Shown: in pieces, positions 1-6,996 of the stretch
Numbering within the stretch: the stretch's first letter is position 1
Layout of the letters: each line of letters begins with the position of its first letter
Source of the DNA: an uncultured Porphyromonadaceae bacterium
GTDB lineage: Bacteria > Bacteroidota > Bacteroidia > Bacteroidales > Muribaculaceae
Direction: 5' to 3'
Length of the DNA stretch: 14,361 bases
Assembly (NCBI GenBank): GCA_900552325.1
Contig: URZG01000025.1
Span: forward strand, 1-14,361
Made by a program: the position numbers and the translations under genes
Notes under the pieces: generated by a model
Database searches by the model: none
Told to the model about the DNA's origin: nothing
Seen by the model: only the letters and a program-made list of their open reading frames with translations

Positions 1-932
1 TGGAGTCGTTCAGCACCTCGAGCCTCGACCGTACCCTCGGAGGGCGCCGCGTCACGCCGTGCCTCGATTCACTCGTCGCCTCCCCCGATGTAATCGCCCT
101 CACGTCGGTTTATTCACAGGTCGGACCCGGTAAAAGTTCCGACGGCCAGTTCATCTACAACACCGGCATCCTCCCCCTCTACGACATGCCGCTGGTCTCG
201 GTAGCCGCCCGCCACCCGTTCCCGTCGCTCGCCAAGGAATTGCGTCCTGCCGAATCGGTGGAAATCATCGGCGAGAGCCGCGCCCTTTGGTTTCATGACG
301 ACACCAACCGGTCCTACGGCTTCACACGCCTGATCGACAGAGCCATGCAGACCTCCGACGGCAAAACGGTGCCTTCGGCGATGCGCGACAGCATGATTCT
401 CGCCCGCGCACGTGCCGAACTGCCACGTCTGAGCCGCCCGTTCTATGCCCTGGTGATAACCCTCGGGATGCACGGCCCTTACGCCCCGGACGACTCCCCC
501 CGCCTCTTTCACGGCGCCGCTCCGGCCGGAATGGGAGCCCAGGAGTATTCCCACCACGAACATACGGCTGTTTTCGACTCACAGCTCGCCTCATTCCTTG
601 AGTGGCTACATTCCGCCGGACTCTACGACAACTCCCTGATTGTAATCACCGGCGACCATACCCCCCACCGCATGGTGGGCGAAGATTTCGCCACACGCCC
701 CGTGCCGCTGATCATACTCAACTCCGGAATCGGGCTAAAAAGCTCCCTGCCGGCCGGGCAGATAGACATCTATCCTACCATCCTTGACCTCATGGGACGC
801 CTTGAAAATGCATCCTGGCGCGGGCTCGGCAATTCACTGCTGCGGCAGCGTGCCATACCGTCCGCCCCCCTGCGCCCCGATTCCGCCCTCACGGCACTAT
901 CCCGCAAAATCATTCTCGGCAACCCATTCTGA
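1..932 (+). CDS. Sulfatase-family / LTA synthase-like phosphotransferase, C-terminal part (5' end outside window)
   Basis: The reading frame is open from base 3 and ends at a TGA at 930-932, so about 309 C-terminal residues are seen and the start lies upstream of the window. The family (LTA synthase, phosphoglycerol transferase I, phosphoethanolamine transferase-like enzymes) moves phospho-headgroups onto envelope polymers or lipids at the outer face of the inner membrane, usually through an N-terminal membrane domain that would be outside the window. Visible family signals are a TP-x-LD-type start of the sulfatase fold near 57-70, an SSDGQF segment near 145-160, an MHGPY motif at 468-482, and GDHTPH at 651-668, the Asp-His metal site near the end of the fold. 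The following D-IYPTILDLMG segment at about 768-797 is also typical. The exact substrate cannot be told. No clear terminator follows it. Confidence 0.85.
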   Translation, partial: ESFSTSSLDRTLGGRRVTPCLDSLVASPDVIALTSVYSQVGPGKSSDGQFIYNTGILPLYDMPLVSVAARHPFPSLAKELRPAESVEIIGESRALWFHDDTNRSYGFTRLIDRAMQTSDGKTVPSAMRDSMILARARAELPRLSRPFYALVITLGMHGPYAPDDSPRLFHGAAPAGMGAQEYSHHEHTAVFDSQLASFLEWLHSAGLYDNSLIVITGDHTPHRMVGEDFATRPVPLIILNSGIGLKSSLPAGQIDIYPTILDLMGRLENASWRGLGNSLLRQRAIPSAPLRPDSALTALSRKIILGNPF

Positions 933-1020
933 ACGGCCATCGGCACCGACGGATGCAAATAATTGTTAACGGCAGGTCAGTTACAGCGGTAGCAACAGCA
1001 GCCATTCGGGTATTTTACAC

Positions 1021-1028
1021 TAACTTTG
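1021..1028 (+). promoter_or_regulatory. Bacteroidota -7 element (TAACTTTG) upstream of acyl-CoA synthetase
   Basis: The bases match the TAnnTTTG consensus exactly. I see no good TTTG -33 element at the usual distance. Transcription would start near 1034, giving a leader of about 80 bases before the ATG at 1115. Confidence 0.5.
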
Positions 1029-1114
1029 CACCGTTTTTGCCCCTGTGACACAGCCACAACTTCATCACAGTTGTTATTACTTACAGGGAGACATCCATTC
1101 CTCAAAAGGATTCT

Positions 1115-2923
1115 ATGGCTAAAGAAAACATTCTTACTTCACTCATAAAACGACAGAGCGCCCGCTACGGCTCACGCCCGGCGATATTCACCCGCACCGA
1201 CGACGGCCGGTGGATGCCCATCGGATGGGACACTCTCGCCGCCGACGTAAATGCCGCCGCCTGCGCCCTCGAAACCCTCGGCGCCCCCGAGGAGAGCAAA
1301 CTCGCCGTATTCTCTCCCAACCTCGCGCAGATAATCGTCACCGACCTGGCGGCTTTCGCCAACAGAGTGGTGCCCGTGTCGATCTACGCCACTTCATCAC
1401 CCGAACAGGTGGAATATATCGTGCGCGACGCCGACGCCGAAATAATATTCGCCGGCTCGCAGGAGCAATACCATATATGCCGGAGAGTGCAGAAAGCCGT
1501 GCCCCGGCTCCGTCAGATCGTGGTCTACGACGATTTCACCCGCGAGGCCGACGACGATACCTCCATCTCCTTCGCCGACTTCCTGGCCCTGGGCCGCGCC
1601 GCCTCACCGGCCTGCCACGCCGAAGTGGAGCGCCGCACGGCGGCTGCCACTCCCGACGACATCGCCACCCTTCTCTACACCTCCGGTACCACCGGCGAAC
1701 CCAAAGGCGCCATACTCCCGCACAGCTGCTTCAACGCCGCGCTGGAGATCCATCACAAGCGGCTGTCATCAATCAGCGATGCCGATACCTCGCTCTGCTT
1801 CCTGCCGCTGAGCCACATCTTCGAAAAGGCATGGACCTTCTTCTGCCTCGACTGCGGCGTGCAGATCTATGTCAACCGCGATCCGCGGCAGATACAGCAC
1901 ACCATCCGCGAGGTCAATCCCACCTGCATGTGCTCCGTACCCCGTTTCTGGGAGAAAGCCTACACGGCCATCCAGGACAAGATGAGCCGCATGAAACCCC
2001 TCAGCCGCTGGATGTGCGCCCGCGCCCTGAGCATCGGCCGGAAGCGCAACCTCGACTACGTGCGCCGCGGACTCCCCGTGCCACGTCTCCTCGAAGCCCG
2101 CTACCGCTTCTACGACAAGCGCGTGTTCGCCAAAGTGCGCCGCGTGATGGGCATCGACCGCGGCAACATGTTCCCCACCGCCGGAGCGCCGCTGAGCAAC
2201 AACATCACCGAATTTTTCCTCGCAATGGGTGTGCCCCTGATCATCGGCTACGGCCTGAGCGAGACCACCGCCACCGTGAGCTGCTACCCTTACACGGGGT
2301 ATGAGATCGGCACGGTGGGCACGGTGCTTCCCGGCCTGGAAGTACGTATCGGTCAGCAGAACGAGATACTGGTGAAAGGCCCCACCGTGATGCGCGGCTA
2401 CTACAACAAACCGGCCGAAACCGAGGCCGTGTTCACGCACGACGGCTGGTTCCGCACCGGCGACGCCGGATTCTTCGATCCCAGCGGCGCCCTGGTGCTC
2501 ACCGAGCGCATCAAGGACCTCTTCAAGACCTCCAACGGAAAATACATCGCCCCGCAGGTGCTCGAAAGCCGTCTGGGCGAAGATAAATATATCGAACAGG
2601 TAGCCGTTATCGGCGACAACCGCAAGTTCGTCACCGCTATCATCGTGCCCGCCATAGAGGCCGTAAAGGAGTATGCCCGCAAAAAGAAGATCCAGTACCA
2701 CAACCTGGAGGAACTCGTGCGCAATTCCGAGATACGGCACCTCATAGAGCAGCGCATCGAAGCCATGCAGGAAGGACTCGCCTCCTTCGAGAAGATCAAG
2801 AAATTCACCCTTCTCACCCGCGAGTTCTCGATGGAAGCCGGCGAGCTCACCAACACCCTGAAGCTCCGCCGCCCCGTCATCGCCTCCCGCTACGCCCACG
2901 AGATCGAGGCCATGTACGCCTGA
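1115..2923 (+). CDS. Long-chain fatty acid--CoA ligase (AMP-forming acyl-CoA synthetase)
   Basis: This 602-residue protein is a full-length member of the ANL (AMP-binding) superfamily, closest in style to the long-chain FadD15/FACS group. It would activate fatty acids with ATP and CoA for incorporation into lipids or for degradation, in the cytosol or at the inner membrane face. The phosphate-binding loop YTSGTTGEPKG is at residues 188-198, the adenine-binding GYGLSET at 378-384, and the ribose-binding GWFRTGD at 444-450. The hinge region RIKDLFKTSNGK ends at Lys476. A C-terminal LTNTLKLRR carries the probable catalytic lysine, Lys583. All core motifs look intact. The ATG start follows a leader with a -7 promoter element and gives the expected N-terminus. 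It stands alone on its strand; a palindromic repeat begins 21 bases after the stop. Confidence 0.95.
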   Translation: MAKENILTSLIKRQSARYGSRPAIFTRTDDGRWMPIGWDTLAADVNAAACALETLGAPEESKLAVFSPNLAQIIVTDLAAFANRVVPVSIYATSSPEQVEYIVRDADAEIIFAGSQEQYHICRRVQKAVPRLRQIVVYDDFTREADDDTSISFADFLALGRAASPACHAEVERRTAAATPDDIATLLYTSGTTGEPKGAILPHSCFNAALEIHHKRLSSISDADTSLCFLPLSHIFEKAWTFFCLDCGVQIYVNRDPRQIQHTIREVNPTCMCSVPRFWEKAYTAIQDKMSRMKPLSRWMCARALSIGRKRNLDYVRRGLPVPRLLEARYRFYDKRVFAKVRRVMGIDRGNMFPTAGAPLSNNITEFFLAMGVPLIIGYGLSETTATVSCYPYTGYEIGTVGTVLPGLEVRIGQQNEILVKGPTVMRGYYNKPAETEAVFTHDGWFRTGDAGFFDPSGALVLTERIKDLFKTSNGKYIAPQVLESRLGEDKYIEQVAVIGDNRKFVTAIIVPAIEAVKEYARKKKIQYHNLEELVRNSEIRHLIEQRIEAMQEGLASFEKIKKFTLLTREFSMEAGELTNTLKLRRPVIASRYAHEIEAMYA

Positions 2924-2944
2924 TCCCCCGGCACCAAAACATTA

Positions 2945-3028
2945 TAGTGACGCTCCGCGGAACGTCCGGAACAACCCTGAATCACAGGTCGTTATCCGGG
3001 CGCTCCGCGGAGCGTCACTACAGCCGGA
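2945..3028. repeat. Palindromic repeat element, copy 1
   Basis: Two GC-rich palindromic units face each other across about 30 bases. The left unit (2945-2967) contains GACGCTCCGCGGAACGTCC and the right unit (2998-3020) contains CGCTCCGCGGAGCGTCACTA. The outer 17 bases, TAGTGACGCTCCGCGGA and TCCGCGGAGCGTCACTA, are perfect reverse complements. The unit is followed by CAGCCGG. A second copy in opposite orientation lies at 12345-12432, with similarity reaching beyond the palindromes. It resembles REP/BIME-type extragenic repeats and could also end transcription of the acyl-CoA synthetase gene from the left and of the small lipoprotein gene from the right. Confidence 0.8.
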
Positions 3029-3044
3029 ATGTCACGGATGAAAG

Positions 3045-3246
3045 TTACTGCCTGGTAAATGATACGCGGGCATGTCCGGCGTCGAGAGTCATGGTGTTGC
3101 CCGTGACTTTCACATCGTCGAACTTATGCACTTTCTGCACTTTGGCAGCGATCATGGGCTTGATCACGTCCGCGATATTCGACGCCACAGGAGGAGAGTC
3201 CGAGTATCGCGGTCAGTGCTGCCGCCATTAATAGCTTGGTTTTCAT
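3045..3246 (-). pseudogene. Small lipoprotein gene disrupted by a single-base frameshift
   Basis: An ATG at 3246 opens a clear lipoprotein signal peptide, MKTKLLMAAALTAILGLSSC, with a lipobox LSSC ending at Cys20. The frame then runs to an early stop at 3124-3126 (40 residues). Removing one base from the GG pair (forward CC at 3185-3186) joins Cys20 to an open frame beginning ASNIADVIKPM and ending VSFTRQ at the stop 3045-3047. The result is a coherent 66-residue lipoprotein with a 47-residue mature part. This makes an indel, either real or from sequencing, the simplest explanation. I do not recognise the family. No clear promoter is visible upstream, and the long AT-rich spacer to 3381 holds no other gene. 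The antisense frame over this span is judged a shadow. Confidence 0.6.
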
Positions 3247-3381
3247 AATCTCACAGTTAATAGTGTTATTGAAATTTCATTTAAGGCAGAACACGATGCC
3301 ACTTCTGTTTGTTCTCCATAACTCCGTTGAAATCAGGATTTTAATAGAATCTCAACACACCAACCCTGCAAGATTGTGCAT

Positions 3382-4635
3382 TTATTGATTTACCACCACT
3401 TTGGCGGCATAATCTCCGGTTTTCACCACGTATATCCCCGGCGTGAGCCTGATTTCAGCCACTCCGTCGCTATCGGCGGATATGATTGCCGCCATGGTTC
3501 CCGCGGGCGTGTACACATTTACTCTGTTTCCCGCAGATAAACCGTATACGGTGATATTACCGTCACCGCAACGTACGGTGACGCCGTTACTGCCAGCCTC
3601 TTTTAAGGAAACTCCAGCTTTGAAGTCGGATTCCTCGATGTTGAAATTCGTCCAGAAGTGATGTGCGGCATACATCTCACGACAGCCATACGGCACATAG
3701 AGAGTGATATTCTTCAGATCCCCGACGGTTGAAATTCCTTTAGCCTCATTTTTAAACGGAAAAACTGCCGGCGGTTCTCCTGAAGAAGGATCATAGGGAT
3801 GATTTTCCCCCACGTAATTATGAATCTCGGGACCAAACATTTCCGGAACCGTCCTGCAGTTGCAGTATATCCGTTTTACACCTGTATCGTTAAACGCGGC
3901 ATAATCGATTTTCAATGGTTCACCGTCAGCGTTGTCACTGAACCATACTTCCTCGAAATCATTATCTCTGAACGCTCCGAAACAAATGGTGCGCAACACT
4001 GTCGGGAAACGCACCACCGAGAGTGCTCCTCCCAAATTGCTGAATGAATAGTCAAATATATATTTTCCACCCTCGAATTCAAGTACGTCAAGCGGAATAT
4101 CCGTAAAGCAGTAAGAGCCAATCTCCTCTACCGAAGCCGGGATCACGACATGCCTCAACCCCATCTCCGAAAAAGAGTTGTCGCATATCTTCTCAAGCCC
4201 CTGCGGTAGCTCGATTTCCCTGAGTGACGGACAGTTGTGGAAGCCTCCCACTACTTTCAGTCCGGAAGGAAGAACCACCTCTTCAAGTTGCGGACAGTTA
4301 GCCACACTCATTCGTAAACTGACGGATCTCGTTTCAAAATTCAACTTCCGCAGATTCTCACATTCCCCGAAGACCCACATCTGGAAAGCACCCACTACAT
4401 ATTCCGTACCGTCATACTCCACTGTAGCAGGCACCGTGATCTCCTCCTGCGTATATTGCAGCAGCATCGGGGGTCGGATTACCGCCACACTGTTTTCCGG
4501 AAGGTTATATTCCGCCAACTGTTCCTCCGACAAAGTCGAGAACCAAAGATCATCCACTTTGAAATGCATCTGATCCGCACTCGCACCCAGCACACATGCC
4601 AATAAGGCGACAACAGTAAAAACCAACTTCTTCAT
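3382..4635 (-). CDS. Secreted BspA-like leucine-rich repeat protein with T9SS-type C-terminal domain
   Basis: The 417-residue product starts with a clear Sec signal peptide (MKKLVFTVVALLACVLGASA, probable cleavage after residue 20). Residues of about 70-300 hold BspA-type leucine-rich repeats (LRR_5): LEEVVLPSGLKVV, LREIELPQGLEKI, LRHVVIPASVEEIG and similar units. These are generally surface-exposed and bind partners or matrix. The last ~70 residues (NITVYGLSAGNRVNVYTPAG through to KVVVNQ) have the beta-strand pattern and terminal KVVV signature of Por/type IX secretion sorting domains, so outer-membrane export and surface attachment are inferred. It lies 7 bases downstream of the 4643-5389 gene and is probably co-transcribed from the promoter at 5444-5476. 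The ligand is unknown. No obvious hairpin terminator follows. Confidence 0.85.
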   Translation of the reverse strand: MKKLVFTVVALLACVLGASADQMHFKVDDLWFSTLSEEQLAEYNLPENSVAVIRPPMLLQYTQEEITVPATVEYDGTEYVVGAFQMWVFGECENLRKLNFETRSVSLRMSVANCPQLEEVVLPSGLKVVGGFHNCPSLREIELPQGLEKICDNSFSEMGLRHVVIPASVEEIGSYCFTDIPLDVLEFEGGKYIFDYSFSNLGGALSVVRFPTVLRTICFGAFRDNDFEEVWFSDNADGEPLKIDYAAFNDTGVKRIYCNCRTVPEMFGPEIHNYVGENHPYDPSSGEPPAVFPFKNEAKGISTVGDLKNITLYVPYGCREMYAAHHFWTNFNIEESDFKAGVSLKEAGSNGVTVRCGDGNITVYGLSAGNRVNVYTPAGTMAAIISADSDGVAEIRLTPGIYVVKTGDYAAKVVVNQ

Positions 4636-4642
4636 AACAGTA

Positions 4643-5389
4643 TTATTTAATTAATACTTTTTTATATACGGGGACTTCTCCTTCTTCAAGAAGAGACACA
4701 ACGTAATAGCCCTGATGTATTTTGGGAGAACTCAGTGTCACTTCCCCTTTATTCTCCATGCAAATATCCGAAATTAAAGTATATGACATTTCTTCAAATA
4801 TACTTGTTGTCTTTAGTCTTGACCAGTAGAAACATGGCTTGAATGATACATATACAATGGTCTTATCCCTATAATGAGTGATGGCATCAATCTGCACTGG
4901 AGCGCCATTTGTCAAAATTGATGTTGAAGGAATCGGAGGAACATTTTCTGGAGTATGTTCTTCCAATCCATTGGAAGACAATAAGCAACGTGCGGGGGTA
5001 GGGGTATACGAACGAAATGTTTTGCGCTTATTTACATCTATTCGTAATGTGATGTTAGTTGCATCACCAGGCAATACGAATGCCTCCATTCTTTGGGGAT
5101 AAGATGGAGTTCCTGGAGTTGTTGCCACTCCACACCCATCCAAATGCCAAAAGTATGTACCAGGGTATAAAACAGTATCCTGTTCAACATATATATTCGG
5201 GATAACATATGATACCTTTATGGCCATTGAATCTTTGTCATATTTAAGTTGAGTGCATACCGCCTCGACCTTTCCTTGAATAGAAGGGGTTGACAAAGGG
5301 GATTTTGTGGAAAGTACAGACAAGATCTCACTAAATAATGGGATAACCACTATAAAGAGACATATTAAAAGAGCAGCGAATCTTTTCAT
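4643..5389 (-). CDS. Secreted protein resembling a gingipain (C25) propeptide with short sorting-like tail
   Basis: I place the start at the ATG at 5389, giving 248 residues beginning MKRFAALLICLFIVVIPLFS, a hydrophobic signal sequence; an upstream in-frame start at 5446 would fall at the promoter. The central part (GTPSYPQRMEAFVLPGDATN, then ITLRIDV) matches the pattern of C25 peptidase propeptides, in which a G-x-P-x-x-P segment is followed by LP-G-A-x-x-V-x-V. No cysteine-peptidase domain follows. The last ~30 residues, with GYYVVSL and a terminal KKVLIK, look like the end of a type IX secretion sorting domain. So this is an orphan propeptide-like module, possibly an inhibitor, chaperone or remnant; that role is inference. 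The gene is much more AT-rich than its neighbours. It heads a two-gene operon with the LRR protein. Confidence 0.6.
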   Translation of the reverse strand: MKRFAALLICLFIVVIPLFSEILSVLSTKSPLSTPSIQGKVEAVCTQLKYDKDSMAIKVSYVIPNIYVEQDTVLYPGTYFWHLDGCGVATTPGTPSYPQRMEAFVLPGDATNITLRIDVNKRKTFRSYTPTPARCLLSSNGLEEHTPENVPPIPSTSILTNGAPVQIDAITHYRDKTIVYVSFKPCFYWSRLKTTSIFEEMSYTLISDICMENKGEVTLSSPKIHQGYYVVSLLEEGEVPVYKKVLIK

Positions 5390-5443
5390 AGAGATTGTAT
5401 TTATTTTATATAAAGCGGTTATGCAATAATAATGGTCGATTTG

Positions 5444-5476
5444 CAAATATACTTCTTGACTATTTCGTTTGTCAAA
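5444..5476 (-). promoter_or_regulatory. Bacteroidota promoter for the 5389/4635 secreted-protein operon
   Basis: Read on the minus strand, TATATTTG (5451-5444) matches the TAnnTTTG -7 element and TTTG (5476-5473) the -33 element, with 21 bases between them. Transcription would start near 5438, about 50 bases before the chosen ATG at 5389. This supports the shorter start of that gene. Confidence 0.7.
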
Positions 5477-5514
5477 TATTTTTAGTTAAAAATAATTAAA
5501 GAACTACATTCTTA

Positions 5515-5545
5515 TTTGATTCCATAAAAGAATCACTTATCTTTG
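5515..5545 (+). promoter_or_regulatory. Bacteroidota promoter driving 5546 onward
   Basis: TTTG at 5515-5518 and TATCTTTG at 5538-5545 match both elements of the Bacteroidota promoter, with a 19-base spacer. It is divergent from the promoter at 5444-5476. The start site would be near 5551, about 270 bases before the next convincing start codon at 5819, so it drives a long leader or a separate RNA. Confidence 0.75.
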
Positions 5546-5550
5546 CGATG

Positions 5551-5797
5551 CCGAGCCGCCTGTGGCGGCAGGGGGATTACACCACAATGGCGATTCGGTC
5601 TCAGGTCTGAAAGTGGTGGGACGGCTCTTCTCCCTTGATTCCACAATAATCTGCATCCCGTCTGGCAGAATGATTGCAGCCCGCGCCCCCGGCGCAAGGC
5701 ATATTTTCATTCGGTCTATGACGGATTTTTTATACCTATACGGCCCGCGTGGCTTTCGCCCGGAAACGGACGGAAGCCACGCGGGCCGTTGTTTCAT
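5551..5797 (+). ncRNA. Candidate structured RNA or long 5' leader
   Basis: This is the main part of the 429-base stretch without a convincing gene between 5390 and 5818. It starts right after a strong promoter and ends in a strong hairpin. In between, several short stems can be drawn: GCCGCC/GGCGGC around 5555-5569, CACCAC with GTGGTG near 5581-5618, CTGC/GCAG around 5650-5668, and GCGCC/GGCGC near 5683-5696. A T-run follows at 5725-5731. Open frames exist on both strands (GTG at 5562, + strand, to 5816; 5797 to 5537, - strand), but neither shows family features or a good start. Bacteroidales are known to carry promoter- and terminator-bounded ncRNAs (Bacteroidales-1, 6S-like). I cannot assign this one to a family. 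Confidence 0.4.
5740..5789 (+). terminator. Perfect 16-bp hairpin, terminator or attenuator
   Basis: ACGGCCCGCGTGGCTT at 5740-5755 and AAGCCACGCGGGCCGT at 5774-5789 are exact reverse complements around an 18-base loop. TGTTTCATAATTT follows. It sits 30 bases before the start of the next gene, so it may end an upstream RNA or attenuate that gene. Confidence 0.6.
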
Positions 5798-5818
5798 AAT
5801 TTATAATCTTATCTAACC

Positions 5819-6109
5819 ATGTTTAAATTCTTTATCATCCTGCTTCGTTTCCCTCTATGGCTCTTTACCCGGATATTCATGCAGCCGCGATTCCGTTTCC
5901 CGCTGAAACCGCGCAAATGGCGCACAGCGGCAGCCAACAAGAAGTTTGACGTCAAACGCCGCAAAGCGCAGAAAAAAGCCGACAAGGAGTGGAACGCCTC
6001 CATTGACACCAATATACGGCAGGCCCGCGAGAACATGAAGCTCAACACCGCGCGCAACCGTAGCGGCTATCGCCAGTACATCAACGATCAGCTCAAATTA
6101 AAGAAATAA
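5819..6109 (+). CDS. Small basic protein of unknown function with N-terminal hydrophobic segment
   Basis: The 96-residue product starts MFKFFIILLRFPLWLFTRIF, a hydrophobic and aromatic stretch interrupted by arginines, which looks like a membrane-associating amphipathic helix rather than a cleaved signal peptide. Residues of about 24-96 are strongly basic and probably helical (KPRKWR, KRRKAQKKADKEW, and a KLKK end). I do not recognise the family. The real-gene evidence is a sensible ATG, an uninterrupted frame with composition unlike a shadow, an upstream promoter at 5515-5545 (through a long leader with a hairpin) and a good terminator at 6141-6169. A membrane-surface or nucleic-acid-binding role would fit the charge pattern but is only a guess. 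Confidence 0.65.
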   Translation: MFKFFIILLRFPLWLFTRIFMQPRFRFPLKPRKWRTAAANKKFDVKRRKAQKKADKEWNASIDTNIRQARENMKLNTARNRSGYRQYINDQLKLKK

Positions 6110-6140
6110 ATAATCTGACTTGATAACACACAAAAAGAAA

Positions 6141-6169
6141 CGGGGAGTTGCTGTCGCAGTAACTCCTCG
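6141..6169 (+). terminator. Rho-independent-like terminator after 5819-6109
   Basis: CGGGGAGTTGCT (6141-6152) pairs with AGTAACTCCTCG (6158-6169) over 12 positions, including two G-T pairs, around the loop GTCGC. TTAAATAATAAA follows rather than a pure T-run. It lies 31 bases after the stop codon at 6109. Confidence 0.65.
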
Positions 6170-6311
6170 TTAAATAATAAACCAATCATTATCACATTTC
6201 TTGCAATGGAAAGCATTCCTGCTTTGTATCATTAGAACATCGCCCTGCGCGAAAAGGTTCACGCCCCCTGCATTTTTTCAAAAAAATCCCGCGGCACACC
6301 GATCCTTCCCC

Positions 6312-6345
6312 GCCGGAGGCGCGATATAACGGGATGCCGGAGGCG
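6312..6345. repeat. Short direct repeat in the convergent intergenic region
   Basis: GCCGGAGGCG occurs at 6312-6321 and again at 6336-6345, 24 bases apart. The rest of 6170-6353 shows no convincing gene or promoter; the one 60-codon minus-strand frame there has no family features. Confidence 0.35.
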
Positions 6346-6353
6346 TTTTTATG

Positions 6354-6391
6354 AAAAACAGGCGGTGCCGCCACGAAGGGCGCGCCGCCTG
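6354..6391 (-). terminator. Terminator of the lipoprotein gene at 6416-6898
   Basis: On the minus strand a stem of about 10 bp (CAGGCGGCGC with GTGCCGCCTG, bases 6391-6359) is followed directly by TTTTT (6358-6354). This is a standard intrinsic terminator 25 bases past the stop codon. Confidence 0.75.
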
Positions 6392-6415
6392 CGCAGTATT
6401 TCGCTTTGAAAGAAG

Positions 6416-6898
6416 TTATTTCACGCGGTTGAAAGTAACGTTGCTGTTATCCTCCTTAACAACGAGGGTATCGTCGGTGAGGCTTACAATCTCCTCTTCG
6501 GCCATGCCGGAGAGTTCTTTCTTGAACTCGGCGAGAGTCTGCTTCTCGATCTCCTTGAGGTCGATGCCGGAAGCCTCGGCGAGCTGCTTGAAGGAATCGG
6601 CGAAAGTCACGGCGCAGTCTTTGTCGTCGATAGAGAAGGTGATCTTCTCGGCGGAAGCTTTCCAGGAACCCTTGAAGGTCATGGTCATCATGTCGGTGCC
6701 GTCCATACCCACGTTGATAGCCAGGTCGGCCTTATGGGTGTCGGCATTGAGGTCCCAGGTCATAGTCATCTGCTGACCGGCCTCAGTGATGGTAGTCTGC
6801 CACTTGCCGTTGAGATTCTTTTCGGTGTCGTTCGAGCCGCAGGCGGTCATCGCAACCATAGCGATAATAGTGAGCAGCGAAAGAAGAGCTTTTTTCAT
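6416..6898 (-). CDS. Lipoprotein with lipocalin-like character, function unknown
   Basis: The ATG at 6898 gives 160 residues beginning MKKALLSLLTIIAMVAMTAC, a lipoprotein signal peptide with the lipidated cysteine at residue 20; a longer frame upstream would run into the promoter and add a non-signal extension. The mature protein starts with a GKWQTTITEAGQQMTMTW segment, followed by alternating strands and an ending LTDDTLVVKEDNSNVTFNRV. This is a pattern seen in small lipocalin-like or DUF-type Bacteroidales lipoproteins, where GxW opens a beta-barrel. An acidic helix (about residues 105-135) interrupts the strands. No enzyme motif is visible. It is a single-gene unit with a strong own promoter (6935-6965) and terminator (6354-6391), which suggests high expression; the role is unknown. 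Confidence 0.8.
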   Translation of the reverse strand: MKKALLSLLTIIAMVAMTACGSNDTEKNLNGKWQTTITEAGQQMTMTWDLNADTHKADLAINVGMDGTDMMTMTFKGSWKASAEKITFSIDDKDCAVTFADSFKQLAEASGIDLKEIEKQTLAEFKKELSGMAEEEIVSLTDDTLVVKEDNSNVTFNRVK

Positions 6899-6934
6899 TT
6901 TTGTAAAAGTGTAAAAGTAAGTTAATATCCGAGG

Positions 6935-6965
6935 CAAATTTACATATTATTTGACGGTTTGCAAA
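6935..6965 (-). promoter_or_regulatory. Bacteroidota promoter of the lipoprotein gene
   Basis: On the minus strand TTTG (6965-6962) and TAAATTTG (6942-6935) match both consensus elements with exactly 19 bases between. The start site is expected near 6929, about 30 bases before the ATG at 6898. Confidence 0.8.
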
Positions 6966-6996
6966 TTATTCGTCATTCTTTTTCATAGACAAGGGG

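Noticed and set aside
1769..2899. Open frame of 376 codons on the minus strand
   Set aside because: Antisense to the acyl-CoA synthetase with all its core motifs; His/Gly/Val-rich translation is typical of a shadow frame.
2947..3231. 94-codon plus-strand frame over the repeat and lipoprotein remnant
   Set aside because: It begins inside the palindromic repeat and is antisense to a better-supported lipoprotein signal peptide on the minus strand.
5537..5797. 86-codon minus-strand frame and overlapping 84-codon plus-strand frame in the 5.55-5.8 kb region
   Set aside because: The plus-strand frame starts at GTG with no family features; the minus-strand frame has no promoter and crosses the plus-strand promoter. 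A structured RNA is the better, though unproven, reading.
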